From positions 1 through 64,000 of the forward strand of contig NZ_QVAI01000013.1 of the NCBI RefSeq assembly GCF_003427025.1: a stretch of DNA of 64,000 nucleotides, read 5' to 3'. Source of the stretch: Jiangella endophytica. GTDB taxonomy: Bacteria; Actinomycetota; Actinomycetes; Jiangellales; Jiangellaceae. Below the pieces are notes generated by a model. That model saw nothing but the letters and a program-made list of their open reading frames with translations. It was not told the DNA's origin and did not search any database. Positions 53,982 to 62,440 of this stretch are shown here, piece after piece. The translations under genes were made by a program, and so were the position numbers. How positions within the stretch are numbered: the stretch's first letter is position 1; each line of letters opens with the position of its first letter.

Positions 53982-54328
53982 GGGTCGCGTCAGCCCGGGC
54001 CTACTCGCGTCAGCCCGGGCCTACTCGCGTCAGCTCGACGTACTCGCGTCAGCTCGACGTACTCGCGTCAGCTCGGCGTGCTCGCGTCGGCCCGGGCCTA
54101 CTCGCGTCAGCCCGGCGTCCTCGCGTCAGCTCGGCGTACTCGCGTCAGCTCGACGTACTCGCGTCAGCTCGGCGTGCTCGCGTCGGCTCGGCGTGCCCGC
54201 GTCAGCCCGGGCCTACTCGCGTCAGCCCGGGCCTACTCGCGTCAGCTCGGCGTACTCGCGTCAGCTGGGCGTGCTCGCGTCGGCTGGGCGTGCTCGCGTC
54301 GGCTGGGCGTGGTCGGGTCGGCTGGGCG
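53982..54328 (+). repeat. 19-bp tandem repeat array, about 18 units
   Basis: The longest of the three arrays, with units TACTCGCGTCAGCTCGACG, TGCTCGCGTCGGCTGGGCG and 20-bp variants ending CCCGGGCC. The same linker (TTCCTTGGGTCTGCC) joins it to large repeat copy 3. Unit number differs from the other two loci (8 each), so the array expands or contracts. Confidence 0.85.
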
Positions 54329-54357
54329 TGCCGTTCCTTGGGTCTGCCGCGTTCGCC

Positions 54358-55044
54358 GTCCCCCTGCTGCCCATTTTCTGAGCCGCGCACCCGCGCCTCA
54401 AGCGGACTTGTTGGCGCTTCGCGCGGCGACGACCGCTTGACCCACGGCCGCACGGTCTCAGAACTGGCAGCTATCAGGGGGACGGGGCGAGTCTGGGCAC
54501 ACCTCAGGCTCCGCAGCCGATGCCACGGTCGTTCGCGGACGTGGACCGGCCCATCGACGGCCGTCGCCTCGACGCCACCGGTGCCGTTGGGGCTGCTGGT
54601 GCCGGTGGTGGCTTGTGGACAGCCATGATCATCAACGATCGCCTACCTCACCAGGCGTTCTCCCTCTCCACCAGGCATGCATGCCTCGCAGGGCGAACAC
54701 AGTCCTGGGCAAGGCCCCCGAATCGCCGAGGAATCTCACCCACCGGACACCACAGCTCCCGCGACGGCCCCGATCACCAACCAGACGCCCCCCAGGGGAG
54801 CGTCACCGGGCGGCATAGGGCCACCATCACGCCACGACCAACGGCGCACAACGACGAACGCCCGCCAACCCCAGACAACCGTGCACACCCCGCGCGGGCC
54901 GTGCCCGCACTCCCCCCATCCCCCTGATAGCTGCCCGCACCGAGACCGCGAGGGTGCGGGTCAAGCGGTCATCGCCGGCGCGAAGCGCCCAACAGTCCGC
55001 TTGAGGCGCACCCTCGCGACTCAGACAATCGGCAGCAGGGGGAC
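54358..55044 (+). repeat. Large intergenic repeat, copy 3
   Basis: Palindromic ends 54358-54483 and 54918-55044 flank a core nearly identical to copy 1, in the same orientation. With the tandem array it fills the gap from the Rieske promoter to 55127. An indel shifts the frame that is open across the core in copy 1, which argues against coding. The right end is 83 bp from the stop of the PDR reductase gene. Confidence 0.85.
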
Positions 55045-55127
55045 ACCCAACTGAGAACCCCCGGCCAACGCGGCGAACATCCCCGGGCAACGTCCCACCA
55101 CCCGACACCACCCAACGACGCCAGCAG

Positions 55128-56069
55128 TCACGCGTCGAGGACCAGCAGCGGGCACGCCGCCCGGGAAACGCAGACCATCATGCAGTCGTGGGCGGCCCGC
55201 TCCTGCGTGGTGAGAACGAAGTCGCGGTGCTCGACCTCGCCCTCGAGCACGCGGGTCTCGCAGCTGCCGCAGATGCCCTCCTCACAGTCGGTGAGCACGT
55301 CGACGCCCGCTTCGCGCATCACGTCGAGGACCGATCGCTCCGGCGGCACCTCGAGCTCGGCGCCGCTGCGCGCCAGCCGGACGGCGAACGTCCCGCCGGG
55401 CTCGTACTCCACGGCCGGGGCGGAGAAGTACTCGCATCGCAGCCGGTCCTCGTCGGGGATCAGCTCACGCAGGTGCACGAGCATGCGCTCCGGGCCGCAG
55501 GCGTACACGAGCGCGTCCGGCCAGGCGGCGACCTCCTGCGCAAGGTCGGCGCGCTTCGCCTCGTCCCGGGCGACGACGACCACGTCGCCGCCGAGCGTCG
55601 CGAGCTCGTCCAGGAACGGCATCCGCGCACGCGACGAGCCCAGGTAGAGCAGGCGCCAGCGAGCTCCCTCCGCGGCGGCGCGGCGGACCATCGGCAGCAG
55701 CGGGGTGACGCCGATGCCGCCGGCGATGAACAGCGTCCGCGGGGCGGTCTCGAGCGCGAAGTGGTTGCGGGGCCCGCGCAGGCTCAGGACGTCGCCAGGC
55801 CGCAACGCCTCGTGGACGTGCCGCGAGCCGCCCCGGCTGGTGGTCTCGCGCAGCACCGCGATGCGATAGCGGCCGGCCGCGGGATCGCCGCACAGCGAGT
55901 ACTGGCGCGTCGGCGCTCCAGGGGCGGCGAGGTCGATGTGCGCACCGGGCTCCCAGCCGGGCAGCGATCCGGCGACCGCCTCCAACTCCACCGAGAGCAC
56001 GCCTTCCGCCTCCAGGGTCATCGACCGCACGCGGACGGCGTGCTCGCGAGTGTCGGTCCGAGTCGGCAT
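55128..56069 (-). CDS. PDR/VanB family oxidoreductase (Rieske reductase)
   Basis: This 313-residue electron-transfer protein has an FMN/FAD domain (RQYSLCGDPAAGRYRIAVLRE, then HEALRPGDVLSLRGPRNHF), an NAD domain (LFIAGGIGVTPLLPM) and a C-terminal plant-type [2Fe-2S] domain with Cys in CEEGICGSCE and a last Cys in HDCMMVC. It fits as the reductase of the Rieske oxygenase encoded at 52486, from which it is separated by a repeat and a promoter. It is last in the operon beginning at 61921. Confidence 0.93.
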   Translation of the reverse strand: MPTRTDTREHAVRVRSMTLEAEGVLSVELEAVAGSLPGWEPGAHIDLAAPGAPTRQYSLCGDPAAGRYRIAVLRETTSRGGSRHVHEALRPGDVLSLRGPRNHFALETAPRTLFIAGGIGVTPLLPMVRRAAAEGARWRLLYLGSSRARMPFLDELATLGGDVVVVARDEAKRADLAQEVAAWPDALVYACGPERMLVHLRELIPDEDRLRCEYFSAPAVEYEPGGTFAVRLARSGAELEVPPERSVLDVMREAGVDVLTDCEEGICGSCETRVLEGEVEHRDFVLTTQERAAHDCMMVCVSRAACPLLVLDA

Positions 56070-56078
56070 GGCCGTCCC

Positions 56079-58034
56079 CTAGTGATGACCGTGGTGGTCG
56101 TGCGCCGACGCACCTCCGGTGGCCGGCTCGGGCGACGTGTGGCAGTGCGCCGACGGCTGCGACGGCGGCACGTCGAGCGCCGGGTTGCGGTCGAAGAATC
56201 CGTCCGGCTCCAGCCGCAGTCCGATGTGTTGCACCGGCATGATCGGCCAGTCCTCCGGCCGCACGTAGTGGTGCGAGGCGATGATCGGCCAGAGCACCAG
56301 CTCGGCGCCGTCGAGCGGGCGGTCGGCCCGCTGCCAGGCGGTGATGCCCTCCTCCCCCAGCGGCGCCTGGTTGGGGTACTCCCCCGCGATGAACCGCTCG
56401 GCCGGGTCGTACGCCGTCGCCCACAGGTGCTTCGCGACGAACGGCGCCTTGCGCTCGACGACGCTGCCGGGTCGCGCGAACAGCCGGGTGGTGTTCGGCA
56501 GCCCGAGCCGGAACGCGGTCGGCTCGCCGTAGCGGTTGGTGCGCTCGGTGCTCTCGACCCGCCAGTGCTGGGCGCGTGACGGGTCGGTCGTCCGCGCCGC
56601 CTCCTGCTCGGACGCGATGACGGTCGGCACCATGCGGCACGCGTTGCCGTAGGGGTTGAGCGCCTCGTCCTCCTCGAGCTCCGCGTGCACCTCGACCAGC
56701 CGGTTGAGCGGGCCGTCGACCGCGGTGTCGAGGCGGATCGCGAAGAAGTGCTGATGGGTCGGCGCCTGCACGTTCGGGCTGACCATGCGCCCGTAGCGCG
56801 GTGTCTGGCCGTCGTCGATGCCGGAGACCGAGAGGATCCCCGTCAGCTTGATCTCCAACTCGATCGCGCCGTCCTGGTACAGCGACCAGTAGAAGCCGTA
56901 GTCGTAGTTCGCGACCGTCGCGAAGAACGAGATGACCAGCCGGCGCGAGCGGCGGACGTCGGCCTCGCCGGTGCGGGTGTTGACGTGCTTCCAGAGGATC
57001 GAGTGGTCCTCCTCGTGCAGGCACACACCGTTGGCGATCGTCTTGACGTCGCCGTGCCCGTCCAGCACGTGCGCGTCGAAGTAGCGGATCTCGCCCAGGC
57101 AGTCGCAGCCCAGCTCCAGTGACGCGGTCAGCGGGCCGGCGCCGTACTCGCCCCAGTCGAAGAAGTTCTTGCGGTAGGCCGTCGGGTCGGAGTCGAGGTA
57201 CGGGACGTACATCTCGTTGACGGCGGCGCGCCGCAGCACCGGCCGCACCGTGTCGCCGTCACGGTAGACCAGGTCGTGCAGGACGAGCCCCTCGCGATGG
57301 GTGAACCCGACGCGGAACGTCCAGTTCTGCCAGCTGATCTCGTGCCCGTCGACGGCGAAGCCCGGCCCCTTCGGCTGGGTGATCTCCAGCGGAGCGACGT
57401 CGCGGTCGGGGCCCCAGGTGCCCGAGCGATACACGCCGGTCTCGCCGGCCATCGGCACCACGCCGTGGTCCTCGATGCGCACGACGTCGAGCGTCTCGAG
57501 ATCGAGGATGGGGACGAGCCCGGCGACGGGGCGGGCGTAGCCGTTGTCGCTCTCGGACTCGCGATGCCACACCGTGCCCCACGACAGCCGCCGGTCGGCG
57601 AGGTCGTCGGGCTCGAAGCCGGTGATCGACTCCGGGTCCACCCAGACCAGCGAGCTGTCCGCGATGCCGCGCCTTGCCAGCGCCTCCTTGAGCAGCGGGT
57701 GGTTGCGCGCGGCCTGCGCGACCAGCCGCGCCTCCTCGGAGGAGACGCCGGGTCGCTTGGCGTCGACGTCCTGCCACGCCACCAGGGACGCCGCACGGTC
57801 GCTGCCGGCCGTCCACGCGGTGACCTCCCACGCCCGGTGTGCGTCGGGATTCATGACGACGAGCCGCACGGGACGCCCCTGACCCGGCGCGAGGCTGCGC
57901 GCGAGGCCCTCCTCGACGGCGATCCCCCAGAAGCGCGGACGGGCGCCGATGCGCTCGTCCGCCCACACGAGGGCGACGACGCCGGCGATCTCCGCGGGCG
58001 CGAGCGGGTCGCTCCACAGGCGTGGCGTGGTCAT
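56079..58034 (-). CDS. Copper-containing primary amine oxidase
   Basis: This 651-residue oxidase has the topaquinone Tyr377 in VANYDYGFYW, the catalytic base Asp293 in NFFDWGEYGAG and copper ligands in PTHQHFF (His427, His429) and in PVQHIGLRL near the C-terminus. It lacks a signal peptide, like the cytosolic Arthrobacter enzymes. The last 25 or so residues are His-rich (HCHTSPEP, then AHDHHGHH) and may gather copper. It converts primary amines to aldehyde, ammonia and peroxide. It overlaps the GGT-like stop (ATGA). Confidence 0.94.
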   Translation of the reverse strand: MTTPRLWSDPLAPAEIAGVVALVWADERIGARPRFWGIAVEEGLARSLAPGQGRPVRLVVMNPDAHRAWEVTAWTAGSDRAASLVAWQDVDAKRPGVSSEEARLVAQAARNHPLLKEALARRGIADSSLVWVDPESITGFEPDDLADRRLSWGTVWHRESESDNGYARPVAGLVPILDLETLDVVRIEDHGVVPMAGETGVYRSGTWGPDRDVAPLEITQPKGPGFAVDGHEISWQNWTFRVGFTHREGLVLHDLVYRDGDTVRPVLRRAAVNEMYVPYLDSDPTAYRKNFFDWGEYGAGPLTASLELGCDCLGEIRYFDAHVLDGHGDVKTIANGVCLHEEDHSILWKHVNTRTGEADVRRSRRLVISFFATVANYDYGFYWSLYQDGAIELEIKLTGILSVSGIDDGQTPRYGRMVSPNVQAPTHQHFFAIRLDTAVDGPLNRLVEVHAELEEDEALNPYGNACRMVPTVIASEQEAARTTDPSRAQHWRVESTERTNRYGEPTAFRLGLPNTTRLFARPGSVVERKAPFVAKHLWATAYDPAERFIAGEYPNQAPLGEEGITAWQRADRPLDGAELVLWPIIASHHYVRPEDWPIMPVQHIGLRLEPDGFFDRNPALDVPPSQPSAHCHTSPEPATGGASAHDHHGHH

Positions 58035-59572
58035 GTCTCCTCCTTGGTGTTGGCCTGCTCGGCGACGACGACGCCCGCGCCGTCCGCGCGGGGGTCGCTC
58101 GCCGCTTCGAGTGTGAGCGTGGCGGACCGGTCGAGGCGGCGCACGACTTGCACGTGCCCGGCGGCGTCGGCCGGACCCGGGAACCGGTGGATGGGCAGCC
58201 CGGCGGCCGATGCCGCCGCGGCCACGTCGTCGTCGACGCCCGGTTCGGCGACGAGGGTGGGCTCGGCGTGGCCCAGATCGGCGTCGCCGATCACCCAGCG
58301 TGGCCGGGCCAGGACGTCGCCGAGCGGCTGCGCCGGGTCGGCCAGCGCGGGCAGCACCTGGGCCAGGATCCACGGCTGGGCCCGCCCGCCCTGACAGCCG
58401 GCCACCACCGTGGCCTCCTCGGCGTGGACGATGACCGGGCACAGCGTGTGCGGCGGCCGCGCGCCGGGAGCCAGGCGAGCCGGCGACGACGGGTCGAGGC
58501 TGAAGGCCGCGCCGCGGTTGTGCAGCACGATGCCGGTGTCCGGCTCGAGCAGCCCGGAGCCGAAGCTCTGGAAGACGCTCTGGACGACGGCGACGCTCCA
58601 GCCGGTGTCGTCGGTCGCGGTGACGGCGACCGTGTCGCCGGAGGCCCGGGGCTCCGGCCTCCCACCGGCGACGGCCACGGCGTCGAGGCGCAGCAGGCGC
58701 TGGAGGTCGACGGCGCCCACCCGCGGATCACCGAGGTACGCGGCCCGGGCCGCGGCGCCCGAGACGACGGCGTCGATCAGCCGCGCCGGGTCCGGGCCGC
58801 CCGCGGTCGCGTCGGCCACGGCCCGCCCGACGCCCACGAGAACCGGCCCGACCGACGGGGGCGGTGCCACCGACCAGGCGCGGCCGGCGACGTCGCGCGT
58901 CACGGCCCGCGAGGTCTCCGGCCGGTAGGCCGCGAAATCGGCCACGGTGTGCGTCCCGCCGCGCGCCCGCAGCATCGACACGAGCGCCGCCGCCGTCTCG
59001 CCGTCGTACAGGTCCCGCGGCACCCGGGCCAGGCGGCGCAGCGTCGCCGCGAGCGCCGGCTGGCGCAGCGGCGATCCACGGCGCAACGGTTCTCCGCCGG
59101 CCGCGAACACCGAGCGCAGCCCCGGATCGGCGAGCACCGCCTCGCGGCGGGCGTCGAGCGCGCGCTCCAGCCCCGCGCTCACCGGCGAGCCGTTCTCGGC
59201 CGTGGCCGCCGCGGCGGCGAACGCCGCGCCCAGCGGCCGGAGCGCGCCGAGGCGGGCCAGCTCGGCCCAGCCCGCGACGATCCCCGGCACGGTCACCGCG
59301 TGAACGCCCTGCCGCGGCATCGCCGTCCAGGCCGGCGACGACCGGCCGATCTCGCGCGGTGCGGCGCCCGCCGCGACGACCGCCGTCGTGTCGCCCGCGG
59401 GCGAGCGGACGAGCGCGACGAGGTCGCCGCCCAGCGCGCACTGGTGCGGGTAGACGACGGTGAGCATGACGGCGGCGGCGAGGGCGGCGTCGAGGGCATT
59501 GCCGCCCTCCTCGGCGGCGCGCCGGCCGGCGGCCACGGCCTCCCGGTGCGGGGCGGCGAGTGCGACGGTCAT
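58031..59572 (-). CDS. Gamma-glutamyltransferase-family Ntn hydrolase
   Basis: This 513-residue protein has the GGT N-terminal pattern AGRRAAEEGGNALDAALAAAVML and the ALGGDLVALV strand. The predicted nucleophile is Thr314 in ASGDTVAVTATDDTGW, and the small-subunit segment is HNRGAAFSLD. It has no signal peptide. It is diverged from the paralogue at 42144 (an Asp-Thr rather than Gly-Thr cleavage site), so the two may act on different gamma-glutamyl or acyl amides. It starts one base after the sarcosine-oxidase-like stop. Confidence 0.87.
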   Translation of the reverse strand: MTVALAAPHREAVAAGRRAAEEGGNALDAALAAAVMLTVVYPHQCALGGDLVALVRSPAGDTTAVVAAGAAPREIGRSSPAWTAMPRQGVHAVTVPGIVAGWAELARLGALRPLGAAFAAAAATAENGSPVSAGLERALDARREAVLADPGLRSVFAAGGEPLRRGSPLRQPALAATLRRLARVPRDLYDGETAAALVSMLRARGGTHTVADFAAYRPETSRAVTRDVAGRAWSVAPPPSVGPVLVGVGRAVADATAGGPDPARLIDAVVSGAAARAAYLGDPRVGAVDLQRLLRLDAVAVAGGRPEPRASGDTVAVTATDDTGWSVAVVQSVFQSFGSGLLEPDTGIVLHNRGAAFSLDPSSPARLAPGARPPHTLCPVIVHAEEATVVAGCQGGRAQPWILAQVLPALADPAQPLGDVLARPRWVIGDADLGHAEPTLVAEPGVDDDVAAAASAAGLPIHRFPGPADAAGHVQVVRRLDRSATLTLEAASDPRADGAGVVVAEQANTKEET

Positions 59573-59573
59573 C

Positions 59574-60674
59574 TCACAACCCCCGTCGTGCCGTCGACAC
59601 GAAGTCCAGATCGGGCCGCGGGACGCCGTCGCACAGGTCCGCGACGGCCTCGCCGACGGCCGGCCCGAACTTGAAGCCGTGTCCGGAGCAGGCGGCCGCC
59701 ACCACGACCTCGGGAGCACCCGCGAGCGGGCCGATGACGAACCGCCGGTCCTCGGTCATCGTGTACAGGCAGGCGGTGGCCTCGACCGGCGTCGTGTCGA
59801 GCCCCGGCACGTAGCCGGCCAGCAGCTCGCGCAACTCGTCGATCTCACTCGGCGTCGCAGGCGCCGGCGGCTCCTCCGGGTCCCAGCTCGGCCCGGCGTC
59901 GACGCCGATCTTGACCCCGTGGCCGCCGGCGTCCGGCAGGCCGAACACCAGCCCTTCGGGCCGGTCGACGGAGAACGCGCCGAGGTTCGGCGGCAGCCCG
60001 GCCGGCTGGCCCGCGGCGACCGTCAGGGTGAGGATCCGCCAGACGTCCAGCGACGGCGCCAGCGACGGCACCAGCCGCCCGGACCAGCTGCCCGCGGCGA
60101 TCACCAGACGCGACGCGGTCAGCACGCCGTCGTCGGTCGCGACGCGGACGCCGCTCGCCGCCGGCTCCCAGCCGCGCACGTGGACGCCGTGGCGCAGGTC
60201 CGCACCGCGAGCCACGGCGGCGCGGCGCAGGGCCGCGATCGCCTGGGCGGCCTCGAGCACGCCCGCGGCCGGATCGTAGACGGCCTGGCAGCCGTCGGGG
60301 ACGACGAACCCTGGCATGCGGCGCGCCAGTGCGCCGGGGTCGTCGACGACCACACACTCCGGGCCCTGCAGCCGGGCGGCGCCGCGGTGGGCGTAGAGGC
60401 CGCCGGTGCGGTGCACGAGGCGCCGGCCGGCTTCCGCCTCGAGCGCCGCCCACCCCGCGAACGCCCGGTCGACGAACTCGTTCCAGGCGGGGTTCGGATA
60501 GGCGCGTCTGATCATCCGCGTGTGTCCGTGCGAAGAGCCGCGCGCGTGTCCCGGCGCGAAGCGCTCCAGCGCGACGACCCGGCGGCCTCGTCGCGCGAGG
60601 CTCGCGGCGGCGGCGGTGCCGTGGATGCCGAGGCCGACGACGATGACGTCCGCCTCGTCCGGCGCTCGTGTCAC
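59574..60674 (-). CDS. Monomeric sarcosine oxidase/N-methyl amino-acid oxidase-like
   Basis: This 366-residue flavoprotein has ADVIVVGLGIHGTAAAASLA, GSSHGHTRMIRRAYP (typical of MSOX/SolA), Lys255 in GHGVKIGVDAG (the oxygen-activating Lys), Cys302 in ACLYTMTEDRRF (the covalent FAD site) and SGHGFKFGPAVGE. It should demethylate sarcosine or another N-methyl amino acid to formaldehyde, glycine and peroxide. GTG 60674 overlaps the aminotransferase stop (GTGA). Confidence 0.92.
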   Translation of the reverse strand: MTRAPDEADVIVVGLGIHGTAAAASLARRGRRVVALERFAPGHARGSSHGHTRMIRRAYPNPAWNEFVDRAFAGWAALEAEAGRRLVHRTGGLYAHRGAARLQGPECVVVDDPGALARRMPGFVVPDGCQAVYDPAAGVLEAAQAIAALRRAAVARGADLRHGVHVRGWEPAASGVRVATDDGVLTASRLVIAAGSWSGRLVPSLAPSLDVWRILTLTVAAGQPAGLPPNLGAFSVDRPEGLVFGLPDAGGHGVKIGVDAGPSWDPEEPPAPATPSEIDELRELLAGYVPGLDTTPVEATACLYTMTEDRRFVIGPLAGAPEVVVAAACSGHGFKFGPAVGEAVADLCDGVPRPDLDFVSTARRGL

Positions 60675-61921
60675 CCGCTCGTCCCCCCGTTGCGGGCGGC
60701 GGCGATCGACCGCACACCGTCGACCAGCGCGTCGATGTCGTCGTCGTCGTTGTAGACGTGCAGGGACGCGCGCACGACGGCGGGCAGCGCCCTGGCGCCG
60801 AGATCCCACTGGCCGTGGGTGGCGGGCACCGCCACGACCCGGACGTTGCGCGCGGCGAGCGCGTCGACGACCGCGCGGCACTCGAGACCGTCGATCACGA
60901 AGGTCACGATGGCCGACGCTACTCGCCCCGGGTCGGCGACCGTCACGCCCGCGACGTCGGCGAGGGCCGAGCGCAGCAGCTCCGCGCGTGCCCGCAGCCA
61001 CCGTTCGGTGCTCTGCGGCGAGCGCGCGATGGCCTCCCGCAGAGCGACCCCGAGGCCGAGCCGGGCGGCGATGGCGCTCTCCCACGACTCGAACCGGCGC
61101 GCGGTCGCGCTGAGCTCCCAGCCGGACGCCGACACCCATTCGGCCCCGCGCACGTCGGGCGCCGTGGGCGTGAGCCGGTCCAGCAGCGACTCACGGACGT
61201 AGGCGAACCCGGTGCCGCGCGGGCCGCGGAGGAACTTGCGGCCCGTCGTCACCAGCGCATCGCAGCCGATGGCGTCGACATCGACATCGAGATGCCCCAC
61301 GGACTGCGTCGCGTCGAGCAGGTAGGTCGCCCCATGGCGCCGGGCGATCTCGCCGATGCCCTCGGCCGGCTCGACCAGCCCGGACGACGTCGGGATGTGC
61401 GAGACGGTGATCAGCGACGGCCGACCGTCGGCCAGCAGCGCGTCGAGGGCGCCGAGGTCCATCATGCGCTGGGCGTCGACCGGCGCGATGACGAGCTCGA
61501 CGTCGTGCTCGCGGGCGAGCGTCATGAGGTGCATCGCGTGGCTGACGTACGTCGTGCTCGCGGCGACGATCCGCTCTCCCGGCGCGGGCCGCAGCGCGTC
61601 GACGAGCACCCGCAGGCCCGTCGAGGCGCTGTCGAAGAGGGCGATCTCGTGAGCACGGGCGCCGATCAGCCGCGCCGCCGCCGTGTAGACGTCCTCGCTG
61701 CGCTCGCGGACCGCGACCGCGGCCTCGTACCCGCCGTTGCGCTCTTCGAGCCGCAGGTGATCGACGACGGCCGTCACCACGCCGGTCGACGGCAGCGCGG
61801 CGCCCGCCGCGTTCAGGTGGTGGGACAGACCCGCGCCGACGGTGCGCGCTCGCTCGGCCACGACGTCGATCGGCGTCTGTGTGCCGAGGGCGGTGGCAGG
61901 TGCCGCCTCGATCGAATCCAT
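60671..61921 (-). CDS. Class V aminotransferase-fold PLP enzyme
   Basis: This 416-residue fold-type I enzyme has Asp203 and Gln206 in YLLDATQSVGH and the PLP Lys229 in TTGRKFLRGPRGTGFAYV. It resembles isopenicillin-N-epimerase and cysteine-desulphurase-like proteins. No desulphurase Cys loop is obvious. It could carry out transamination or racemisation in the amine pathway. ATG 61921 is close to the operator at 61943; an out-of-frame ATG overlaps just upstream. It is first in the operon. Confidence 0.88.
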   Translation of the reverse strand: MDSIEAAPATALGTQTPIDVVAERARTVGAGLSHHLNAAGAALPSTGVVTAVVDHLRLEERNGGYEAAVAVRERSEDVYTAAARLIGARAHEIALFDSASTGLRVLVDALRPAPGERIVAASTTYVSHAMHLMTLAREHDVELVIAPVDAQRMMDLGALDALLADGRPSLITVSHIPTSSGLVEPAEGIGEIARRHGATYLLDATQSVGHLDVDVDAIGCDALVTTGRKFLRGPRGTGFAYVRESLLDRLTPTAPDVRGAEWVSASGWELSATARRFESWESAIAARLGLGVALREAIARSPQSTERWLRARAELLRSALADVAGVTVADPGRVASAIVTFVIDGLECRAVVDALAARNVRVVAVPATHGQWDLGARALPAVVRASLHVYNDDDDIDALVDGVRSIAAARNGGTSG

Positions 61922-61942
61922 CTCGCATCGCCCTTCCGCTGA

Positions 61943-61969
61943 GGATCCAAATCTAACACAAGTGGATCC
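61943..61969 (-). promoter_or_regulatory. Double GGATCC operator of amine-oxidase operon
   Basis: GGATCC at 61943-61948 and 61964-61969 (GTGGATCCAATC) start 21 bp apart, 22-48 bp before the aminotransferase start. A TAGATT -10-like hexamer (61950-61955, minus strand) lies one base from the downstream box, as at 30732 and 43906. Confidence 0.78.
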
Positions 61970-62004
61970 AATCTGCATCTGTGGCGAAGCCCACGCGGGC
62001 GAGC

Positions 62005-62361
62005 TCAGGACTTGTAGACGACATAGACCTTGCGCAGGCGCTCATGCACGGTCCAGACGCCGCACCACCCGATCGGGAAGTAGGCGGTGGTGCCTGCGGC
62101 GACCTCGACCGGCGCCTCACCGTCGCGCTGGACGGTCATCCGCCCGGCGACGACATGGATGATCTCGCCGCGAGTGAGGAACTCCCACCGCGAACGGCCG
62201 GGCTCGCTCTCCCAGATGCCGGAGACGACCGTCCGGTCGTCATTGGCGAAGTCGACCCGGCTGCGCACGAGGACGTCGCCGTCGAGCGGCTCGGCACTCG
62301 GCGGACCCAGCGGCTTCTCATCCAGGCCGGTGGCGTCGAGAGGTCGGTTCACAGCGGTCAT
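62005..62361 (-). CDS. Cupin domain protein (DUF861/EutQ-like)
   Basis: This 118-residue single cupin has SRWEFLTRGEIIHVVAGRMTV as the first cupin motif (E and H present) and AYFPIGWCGVWTVHERLRKVYVV as the second. Such cupin-3 proteins often accompany amine and ureide catabolism and may act as isomerases or ligand-binding proteins. It is a one-gene unit with its own operator, between the regulator and the amine-oxidase operon. Confidence 0.86.
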   Translation of the reverse strand: MTAVNRPLDATGLDEKPLGPPSAEPLDGDVLVRSRVDFANDDRTVVSGIWESEPGRSRWEFLTRGEIIHVVAGRMTVQRDGEAPVEVAAGTTAYFPIGWCGVWTVHERLRKVYVVYKS

Positions 62362-62407
62362 GGCAGGCTCCCGTTCACTCGAAGGGTGCGCCTACCCTAT
62401 CCGCATC

Positions 62408-62434
62408 GAATCCAATCTCTTGACTGTGGGATCC
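62408..62434 (-). promoter_or_regulatory. Double GGATCC-type operator of cupin gene
   Basis: GAATCC (62408-62413, in GAATCCAATC) and GGATCC (62429-62434, in GGATCCAATC) start 21 bp apart, 47-73 bp before the cupin start. Both are followed by AATC. The boxes lie between the regulator's stop and the cupin gene. Confidence 0.7.
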
Positions 62435-62440
62435 AATCCG

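Noticed and set aside
53982-54328. Possible CRISPR array
   Set aside because: Repeats are contiguous 19-mers without spacers, units vary internally and no cas genes are present.
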